Origin: a bacterium
GTDB taxonomy: Bacteria > Armatimonadota > Fimbriimonadia > Fimbriimonadales > GBS-DC
Length of the DNA: 18,804 nt
Direction: 5' to 3'
Assembly: GCA_029335935.2 (NCBI GenBank)
Contig: JARJMV020000089.1
Coordinates: 1-18,804 of the forward strand
The position numbers and the translations under genes were made by a program. Below the pieces are notes generated by a model that was given only the letters and a program-made list of their open reading frames with translations, was not told where the DNA came from and searched no databases. Of the stretch, positions 14,077 to 18,804 are shown one piece after another (within the stretch, counting starts at the first letter, position 1; each line of letters opens with the position of its first letter).

Positions 14077-15282
14077 ATGATACGGAGAAGTTTCCAAGCG
14101 GCGTTGGAATCGATTTGGATGACCCCGCGGCGCACCCTGCTGAGCGGTCTGGGGATGGCGGTGGGCGTGGCGGCGATTGTAATCCTGGTCTCGCTGGGCA
14201 GAGGCGTGCAGCGCGATGTGGTGAGCCAGGTGGAGTCGCTGGGTGTGAACTTGGTGATTGTGCTGCCAGGCAGGCTCAGCGCGGAGAATCCGTTCAACCC
14301 GATGAGCTTTATCGGGCTTAGCACGCTGCGCGAGGGCGACATCGCGGCGGTGGCGCAGGTGGCGGGCGTGCGGCGCGTCGCGCCGATTATGTTCGTGGCG
14401 GGCGCGGCGCAACGGGGCGACCGCTGGGCAGACGCCGCGCTCATCCTTGGCACGACGCCCGAATGGTTCCAAATGCGACCCCATACGCTCAAGTACGGGC
14501 GGTTCTTCACCGACGCTGAAGCCGACCAGTTCGTATGTATCTTAGGACCCAAACCTGCCGAGCAGCTCTTCGGCGACGAGAACCCCGTCGGTAAGCAGGT
14601 ACGGCTCAACAGTCAACCGTTCCGTGTGATTGGCGTCACGGCGGAGGATACGAACCGCTCGCTGCTGGGCAGCGGCGGCTTCGAGTTCGCGATTTACGCG
14701 CCGATACGGGCGCTGCAGAAGGCGATGGGCAGCCAGCAAATCCATCGCGTGATTGCGCAGACCGCGCCCGATATCGAGCCGACGCGCCTGCAAAGCGAAA
14801 TCCGCGCCGCCGTGCTGCGCAGCCACAACAGCAGCGAGGATTTTACTGTCCTCACCCAAGAGGAGCTGCTCGGACGGTTGTTCACCCTGCTCCAGATTGT
14901 GTCGGTCGCGCTGACGGGCATCACCTCGATCGCGTTGGTGGTGGGGGGCATCGGCGTGATGAATGTGATGCTGATGAGCGTGACCGAGCGCGTACGCGAG
15001 ATAGGCATCCGCAAGACCGTCGGGGCGAAGCGACGCGACATCTTCTGGCAGTTTCTTATTGAGGCGTTTTTGATTGCGTTGCTGGGCGGGCTGATGGGCG
15101 TGCTAATCGGCTGGGGAGTGTGCGCCGCCATCGATTGGTTCACGGTGCTCACGCCTGAGGTCGCGCCGACCACTATCGCGCTGGCGCTGTCGGTGTGCGG
15201 CGCGGTGGGGCTAATCTTCGGCGTGCTGCCCGCCTACCGCGCCGCCCTGCGCGACCCTGTGGAAGCATTACGCTACGAGTAG
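14077..15282 (+). CDS. MacB/FtsX-type ABC transporter permease
   Basis: The 401-residue product has the four-helix MacB layout. The first transmembrane segment is at about 22-46 (LLSGLGMAVGVAAIVILVSLG). A large extracytoplasmic MacB_PCD-like domain covers about 50-275 (LGVNLVIVLPGR, ILGTTPEWFQMRPHTLKYGRFF, NPVGKQVRLNSQPFRVIGV). Three C-terminal helices are at about 280-395, including GGIGVMNVMLMSVTERVREIGIRKTVGAKRRDI and a closing PAYRAALRDPVEALRYE. Such permeases work with an LolD/MacB-like ATPase in lipoprotein release, peptide or drug efflux, or wall-enzyme control. Neither an ATPase nor a MacA-like adaptor is next to it. The ATG at 14077 is chosen because MIRRSFQAALESIW is the normal family start; the upstream GTG-started frame adds a non-conserved leader. 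It is convergent with the ferritin-like gene, two bases apart. Confidence 0.9.
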   Translation: MIRRSFQAALESIWMTPRRTLLSGLGMAVGVAAIVILVSLGRGVQRDVVSQVESLGVNLVIVLPGRLSAENPFNPMSFIGLSTLREGDIAAVAQVAGVRRVAPIMFVAGAAQRGDRWADAALILGTTPEWFQMRPHTLKYGRFFTDAEADQFVCILGPKPAEQLFGDENPVGKQVRLNSQPFRVIGVTAEDTNRSLLGSGGFEFAIYAPIRALQKAMGSQQIHRVIAQTAPDIEPTRLQSEIRAAVLRSHNSSEDFTVLTQEELLGRLFTLLQIVSVALTGITSIALVVGGIGVMNVMLMSVTERVREIGIRKTVGAKRRDIFWQFLIEAFLIALLGGLMGVLIGWGVCAAIDWFTVLTPEVAPTTIALALSVCGAVGLIFGVLPAYRAALRDPVEALRYE

Positions 15283-15284
15283 GC

Positions 15285-15707
15285 TCATAGCCCTCGTAGG
15301 ATCATCTCTATCGCCTCTTTGTGCTTCGTCTCGTCCGAGATGATGTCTTCCAGGTCGTTCACCAGCCCGAAATCGCCCACCTGCTCGGCTTGGGCGCGTC
15401 GCTCCAGATACCGCGCGATGGTCTCCTGCTCGGCGCGATGCACATTCGTCAGCATCTGCTTGAGGTCGTGCGCAGGCGGTACGGCGACAGGCATCGTAGT
15501 CGGTGTGCCGCCCAGCGCGGCAATCTTGTTCGCCAGATACTCGGCATGGCGCAGCTCGTCGGGCACTTCGCGCATGAAAAACTCCTTCATCTCCTCACGA
15601 TGGATGCCCGTCACCGTCGCGCCATAGGTGATGTAGGTGATAATCGCTTGGTACTCATTCGCCAAGTCGGTGTTCAGACCCTCAATCAGCTGTTCCTTGA
15701 CAGACAT
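15285..15707 (-). CDS. Bacterioferritin-like diiron protein lacking the haem methionine
   Basis: The 140-residue four-helix protein probably stores iron or detoxifies oxidants in the cytosol. Ferroxidase ligands align in number with bacterioferritin: Glu18, Glu51 and His54 in DELRHAEYL, Glu93 (or Glu95), Glu126 and His129 in SDETKH; Tyr25 is also present. The residue that binds haem in Bfr (Met52) is Leu52, so haem binding is not expected. At 140 residues it is shorter than Bfr (about 158). The ATG at 15705-15707 has GGAGG six bases ahead; the in-frame TTG at 15713 would fall directly on the ribosome site. It has its own promoter with an adjacent palindrome. Confidence 0.88.
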   Translation of the reverse strand: MSVKEQLIEGLNTDLANEYQAIITYITYGATVTGIHREEMKEFFMREVPDELRHAEYLANKIAALGGTPTTMPVAVPPAHDLKQMLTNVHRAEQETIARYLERRAQAEQVGDFGLVNDLEDIISDETKHKEAIEMILRGL

Positions 15708-15726
15708 ATCCAACCTCCGTAGCCCA

Positions 15727-15732
15727 AGTATA
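15727..15732 (-). promoter_or_regulatory. Promoter (-10) of the ferritin-like gene
   Basis: TATACT preceded by GGGG on the minus strand lies about 20 bases before the ATG, leaving room for the GGAGG ribosome site. The 11-mer GGGGTATACTT is repeated at the internal site at 6256. Confidence 0.6.
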
Positions 15733-15736
15733 CCCC

Positions 15737-15750
15737 GTGATTGGAATCAC
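15737..15750. promoter_or_regulatory. Palindrome overlapping the ferritin-like promoter
   Basis: GTGATTGGAATCAC has perfect six-base arms around GG. It lies four bases upstream of the -10 box of the ferritin-like gene and about 35 bp before the divergent ubiX ATG. Its position in the -10/-35 spacer fits a repressor operator. The sequence is not a recognisable Fur or PerR box. Confidence 0.5.
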
Positions 15751-15773
15751 AGACTCGACAGGGCGGGGCAAGG

Positions 15774-15779
15774 TAGACT
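15774..15779 (+). promoter_or_regulatory. Promoter (-10) of ubiX
   Basis: TAGACT preceded by AAGG lies six bases before the ubiX ATG, with no Shine-Dalgarno between. The spacing predicts a leaderless transcript. Confidence 0.45.
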
Positions 15780-15785
15780 TTGGGC

Positions 15786-16391
15786 ATGACGCGCACAGGC
15801 AGGTTGGTGGTGGGCGTAACGGGGGCGAGCGGTGGGATTTACGCCGTTCGGTTCCTGCGCCAAGCTGTTCACCACTTCCAAGAGATTTACTACATCTGCT
15901 CCGAGCAGGCGATTCAGGTGATGCAGACCGAGTTGGGGATGGATGTGACGCGCGAGACGCTCTCGGCGCGCGCGCTGTTGGGGCAAGAGTGGGACGGTTT
16001 GAAGATACTGCATCCACGCGACTACTTCTCGCCGCCTGCAAGCGGCAGTTTCCGCCACGATGGGATGGCGCTTATCCCCTGCTCGATGGGGACGCTGGGG
16101 CGCATCGCGCAGGGCATTTCGGACGACTTGATGACGCGCGCCGCCGATGTGTGCCTCAAGGAGCGACGCCCCCTAATCCTGGTGGTGCGCGAGACGCCGT
16201 TCAACTTGGTTCACCTGCGCAACATGGTGCAAGCGGCGGAGGCGGGCGCGACGATACTGCCCGCGAACCCCTCGTTTTACTATCGCCCGCGCACGCTGGA
16301 AGAGGCAGTGGACACGGTGGTCGCGCGCGTGTTGCAGAATCTCGGTGTGGAGCAGCCCATGACGCCTGAGTGGGGCATCGAGGATATTTAG
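15786..16391 (+). CDS. ubiX: Flavin prenyltransferase (UbiX/Pad1 family)
   Basis: Makes prenylated FMN, the cofactor of UbiD-type decarboxylases, in quinone synthesis or aromatic acid metabolism. The 201-residue product has the FMN-binding GVTGASGGIYAVRFL start. IPCSMGTLGRIAQGISDDLMTRAADVCLKE follows in the middle, with the family pattern ERRPLILVVRETPFNLVHLRNM and ILPANPSFYYRPRTLEEAVDTVVARVL toward the end. No UbiD partner lies in the window, so the pathway cannot be fixed. The start follows the conserved N terminus (MTRTGRLVVGVTGASGG). The gene is divergent from the ferritin-like gene and convergent with etfA. Confidence 0.95.
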   Translation: MTRTGRLVVGVTGASGGIYAVRFLRQAVHHFQEIYYICSEQAIQVMQTELGMDVTRETLSARALLGQEWDGLKILHPRDYFSPPASGSFRHDGMALIPCSMGTLGRIAQGISDDLMTRAADVCLKERRPLILVVRETPFNLVHLRNMVQAAEAGATILPANPSFYYRPRTLEEAVDTVVARVLQNLGVEQPMTPEWGIEDI

Positions 16392-16401
16392 AGGCGCGGT
16401 T

Positions 16402-16431
16402 GGCAGTGCCGACTACTGCCCCCTTCAGTAG
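16402..16431 (+). other. Two overlapping, mutually exclusive hairpins after ubiX
   Basis: GGCAGT (16402-16407) can pair with ACTGCC (16415-16420). CTACTG (16413-16418) can instead pair with CAGTAG (16426-16431). Both have seven-base loops and share the middle strand, so only one can form at a time. They lie 11 bases after the ubiX stop. Confidence 0.5.
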
Positions 16432-16443
16432 CGAACACCGATA

Positions 16444-16526
16444 GCCAGCCTTCGGTGGCGCCGCGAGACGCGCCGCGTCGGGACTGGCAAGGCTGGCGTT
16501 GGAGCCAACCTGCGCCCCCACAGGTT
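16444..16526. other. Two further inverted repeats in the ubiX-etfA gap
   Basis: GCCAGCCTT (16444-16452) pairs with AAGGCTGGC (16489-16497), a nine-bp stem enclosing a GC-rich 36-base loop. AACCTG (16507-16512) pairs with CAGGTT (16521-16526). They lie between two convergent genes, where bidirectional termination is expected, but no T-runs follow. The remaining bases to 16573 show nothing recognisable. Confidence 0.5.
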
Positions 16527-16573
16527 GCGACCCTGCGGATATCTATACGCCGCGCGCCCCGCGAAAGTTCCTG

Positions 16574-17536
16574 CTATGCTCGGCTGTTCTTCACCAACTC
16601 CGTCAGCTCAGGCAACACCTGATACAAGTCCGCCACCAGCCCATAGTCTGCCACTTGGAAGATGGGGGCTTCGGGGTCGGTGTTGATGGCGACGATGACC
16701 TTCGAGTCTTTCATCCCCGCCAAGTGTTGCACAGAGCCTGAGACGGCGACGGCGATGTAAAGTTCGGGTGCAACGGTCTTGCCCGTCTGCCCGACTTGGA
16801 GTTCGTTGGGGGCGATGCCCGAGTCGACCGCCGCGCGCGTGGCGCCCACGGCGCCGCCGAGCGCGTCCGCCAAGCCGCCGATGTATTTCTCGAAGGTTTC
16901 GGGGTCTTTGAGCGGTCGCCCGCCGGAGACCACCACACGCGCTTGGGTGAGGTCGGGTCGTCCGCCGCTGCCGCCTTGCAGACCGAGCCACTCGGCGCGC
17001 TGGGGGATGTCTGGGGGGGCTTCTGCCGATTGCACAGGCGACTCTGCGCTTGTCGGGGTGGGCTTGCCCCACGCGGGACCGCGCACGGTCATCACCACAG
17101 GGCTACCCTCCACCTCGAAAGTGCCTATGAGGTTCGCTGAGTAGATGGGTCGCTTCGCGACGAGCTTGCCGTTCGCCGACTCCAGCGCGATGATGTCGCT
17201 GAGCATCGGCGCGTCGAGCAGTCCTGCTGTGCGTGCCAGCACATCGCGGCTGAAGGTGGTGGTGGTGGCGACAATCGCGTCTGCGCCGAGTTGATGTGCG
17301 TGGTGGGCGATTACGGGCGCGTAGCGCTCCGCCAGCGGCTTGGTCAGGGCAGGGTGGCTCACGGTCAGCACTGCCTGCGCGCCATAGCCTGTGAGGGTCT
17401 CGATACACTGTAGATTTTCGCCAATCGCCAGAATCGCGAAGTTGTTGGGCGATTGCTGCTGGGCGAAGGCGATTGCGGGCAGGGTCTTCTCCGAGACGCG
17501 CCCGCCATCCGTTTCCGCTACGATAAGGATCTTCAT
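16574..17536 (-). CDS. etfA: Electron transfer flavoprotein alpha subunit
   Basis: Forms a soluble heterodimer with EtfB that carries FAD and passes electrons from dehydrogenases to the quinone pool. The 320-residue product has the N-terminal alpha/beta domain ([18 protein letters not shown]). The C-terminal FAD-binding domain contains [32 protein letters not shown] (227-240), [15 protein letters not shown] (248-262), [10 protein letters not shown] and [21 protein letters not shown] (285-304). Two adjacent ATGs occur (17539 and 17536); the second is chosen because GGAGG is then seven bases away and the protein begins with the conserved strand. It is 16 bp after etfB. Partner dehydrogenases and ETF-quinone oxidoreductase are not in the window. 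Confidence 0.95.
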   Translation of the reverse strand: MKILIVAETDGGRVSEKTLPAIAFAQQQSPNNFAILAIGENLQCIETLTGYGAQAVLTVSHPALTKPLAERYAPVIAHHAHQLGADAIVATTTTFSRDVLARTAGLLDAPMLSDIIALESANGKLVAKRPIYSANLIGTFEVEGSPVVMTVRGPAWGKPTPTSAESPVQSAEAPPDIPQRAEWLGLQGGSGGRPDLTQARVVVSGGRPLKDPETFEKYIGGLADALGGAVGATRAAVDSGIAPNELQVGQTGKTVAPELYIAVAVSGSVQHLAGMKDSKVIVAINTDPEAPIFQVADYGLVADLYQVLPELTELVKNSRA

Positions 17537-17552
17537 CATCACGCCTCCTGTG

Positions 17553-18302
17553 TTAGATGACTCGCGCTTCCTCGCGCAGCAGGCGCACGAGTTCGTGGAC
17601 ATCGCTGACGCGCTTGCCTGCTTTGCGTGCAGGCGGCGCTTCCACTTTGACAAGACGCATGCGCGTTTGAACCTGCACGCCCAGGTCGGCAGGGGTAAGG
17701 GTCTCCAGTGGCTTGCTCCGCGCGCGCACGATGCCCGTCAGCGCGACATAACGCGGCTCGTTCAGGCGCAAATCCGCCGTGATGACCGCAGGCAACGGCG
17801 TCTTGATGGTCTCGATGCCGTTGTCGGTCTCACGCTCCACGATTGCGCTGCCGTTTTCGAGGGTAATCTTCGAGGCGAAGGTCGCTTGGGGCAAGTGCAG
17901 CTGCGCTGCCAGCATCTGACCCACTTGGTTTTCGTCCATGTCGATGGCTTGCTTGCCCATCAGCACCAGTTGGGGTTGCTCGCGCTGGTAGACGGCGGCG
18001 AGGATTTTGGCGACGCTGGGCGCGTCGAGGAGCGCGTCGGTCTGCACCAGAATCGCGCGGTCGGCCCCCATCGCCAGCGCGGTGCGCAACTGTTCTTGGC
18101 TCTCCGCCCCGCCGATGGACACCGCCACAACCTCGCTGGCTTTCCCTGCCTCTTTTAGGCGTATCGCCTCCTCCAACGCAATCTCATCGAACGGGTTCAC
18201 CGCCATCTGTAGCCCATCACGATTGATGTCCGCGCCCGTCGCACTCGGAGTAATCTTGGCGTACGGGTCGGGTACACGCTTCACCGATACTAATATCTTC
18301 AT
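17553..18302 (-). CDS. etfB: Electron transfer flavoprotein beta subunit
   Basis: The 249-residue product is the small ETF subunit, with an AMP- or FAD-binding alpha/beta fold: MKILVSVKRVPDPYAKI start, NPFDEIALEEAIRLKEAG (57-74), MGADRAILVQTD, LVLMGKQAIDMDENQVGQMLAAQL, and the C-terminal arm VQVQTRMRLVKVEAPP. Whether the complex is a simple carrier or an electron-bifurcating ETF cannot be decided by eye. The ATG has GGAGG ten bases upstream and a TATAAT box beyond that. It is the first gene of a two-gene operon. Confidence 0.95.
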   Translation of the reverse strand: MKILVSVKRVPDPYAKITPSATGADINRDGLQMAVNPFDEIALEEAIRLKEAGKASEVVAVSIGGAESQEQLRTALAMGADRAILVQTDALLDAPSVAKILAAVYQREQPQLVLMGKQAIDMDENQVGQMLAAQLHLPQATFASKITLENGSAIVERETDNGIETIKTPLPAVITADLRLNEPRYVALTGIVRARSKPLETLTPADLGVQVQTRMRLVKVEAPPARKAGKRVSDVHELVRLLREEARVI

Positions 18303-18327
18303 CGATAATCTGCCTCCTGTGCGATAG

Positions 18328-18333
18328 ATTATA
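18328..18333 (-). promoter_or_regulatory. Promoter (-10) of etfBA
   Basis: TATAAT preceded by GGG on the minus strand lies 25 bases before the etfB ATG, leaving a leader that contains the GGAGG site. It is among the best -10 matches in the window. Confidence 0.65.
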
Positions 18334-18402
18334 CCCTGCCTGTGCGGAGTTTGACTCGGCGTTCGAAAAAGCGCGCGGGCAGGAAACTGGGCGGCTGCAT
18401 GG

Positions 18403-18408
18403 AATAAT
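18403..18408 (+). promoter_or_regulatory. Putative -10 box of the last gene
   Basis: AATAAT preceded by GG lies six bases before the ATG at 18415, repeating the spacing seen before ubiX and the phosphodiester glycosidase gene. The first base deviates from consensus. Confidence 0.35.
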
Positions 18409-18414
18409 TAAGGT

Positions 18415-18804
18415 ATGGCGCGAAGGCTATGCTTGGGTTTGCTGTGCGTTTGGCTGTTGGGTGCGCAAGCGCAGGAGTTGGAGCCGTACCTAAAGCTGCG
18501 CGCGGCGCATAAAATCAGAGGCGTCACGCCGATTGCAGGGCTGGAACTGGCGGTGGGCAAGCGCGTGTTGGAAGTGGAGGGCGTCGTGGTCGGCGCGGTC
18601 GCGGTGGACGAGCAACGCTCGGTGCTGATGGAGATTGAGTCGGGGCGCAGCGTGGTCGTCGCGATTGACGCGGCGCACTTGTGGCTCACGCGCGGGCAGA
18701 TGCGCGTGCGCGCGCTGGTGGAAGTGCGCCGTGAGAGCGAACTGGTCACCCCCACCTACCGACTGCTGGGCGCGACCTTCGCCAGCATGATGAGCCAGTG
18801 GGAG
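18415..18804 (+). CDS. Exported protein of unknown function (cut by window end)
   Basis: An open frame of 130 codons runs without a stop to the window edge. It begins with a clear signal peptide (MARRLCLGLLCVWLLGAQAQ, cleavage probably after an Ala-Gln-Ala segment near residue 19). The visible mature part has short beta-like stretches rich in Val (LAVGKRVLEVEGVVVGAVAV, SVVVAIDAAHLWL, MRVRALVEVRRESELV) and no motif that I recognise. It could be the N-terminal domain of a larger envelope enzyme, but that cannot be supported here. It is divergent from etfB. Codon use and GC content match its neighbours. Confidence 0.75.
   Translation, partial: MARRLCLGLLCVWLLGAQAQELEPYLKLRAAHKIRGVTPIAGLELAVGKRVLEVEGVVVGAVAVDEQRSVLMEIESGRSVVVAIDAAHLWLTRGQMRVRALVEVRRESELVTPTYRLLGATFASMMSQWE

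Overview
The window is 18.8 kb of GC-rich, densely packed bacterial chromosome with about seventeen protein genes (the last cut by the window edge) and one tRNA. Nothing looks like a phage, insertion sequence, CRISPR array or resistance island. Gene content (triose-phosphate isomerase, GlpX-type fructose bisphosphatase, UbiX, EtfAB, an ANTAR regulator) and mixed use of Shine-Dalgarno and apparently leaderless starts would suit a deep-branching, free-living and possibly thermophilic lineage such as Armatimonadota. That placement is an inference from style and has not been tested by any search.

Layout. 1-257: five tandem 35-bp palindromic repeats in front of tpiA (258-1064, +). 1066-9107 (-): seven genes in one direction with junctions of overlap to 30 bp, read in the order AI-2E/PerM membrane protein, uppP, rfbD, ANTAR response regulator, sugar-phosphate isomerase/epimerase-like protein, parvulin-type chaperone with a TPR-like tail, metG. 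9257-12287 (+): glpX, a MoxR ATPase and a GT4 glycosyltransferase, all tightly coupled. 12315-13766 (+): an exported phosphodiester glycosidase-like protein with its own promoter. 13771-13846 (-): tRNA-Cys(GCA). 14077-15282 (+): a MacB/FtsX-type ABC permease with no ATPase beside it. 15285-15707 (-): a bacterioferritin-like diiron protein. 15786-16391 (+): ubiX. 16574-18302 (-): etfB-etfA. 18415 to the edge (+): an exported protein of unknown function.

Together the genes cover central carbon metabolism (TpiA, GlpX), electron transfer and quinone/flavin chemistry (EtfAB, UbiX), envelope building (UppP, RfbD, GT4, parvulin, MacB-like permease), translation (MetG, tRNA-Cys) and iron or oxidant handling. 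The most distinctive signals are non-coding. A recurrent extended -10 box of the form GGGTAtaaT sits in front of most transcription units, and at several of them it lies only 6-13 bases from an ATG that has no Shine-Dalgarno. There is also the palindromic repeat block before tpiA, a terminator-like hairpin overlapping a possible leader peptide near 13.9 kb, and a set of mutually exclusive hairpins between ubiX and etfA. I found no clearly new multi-protein system.
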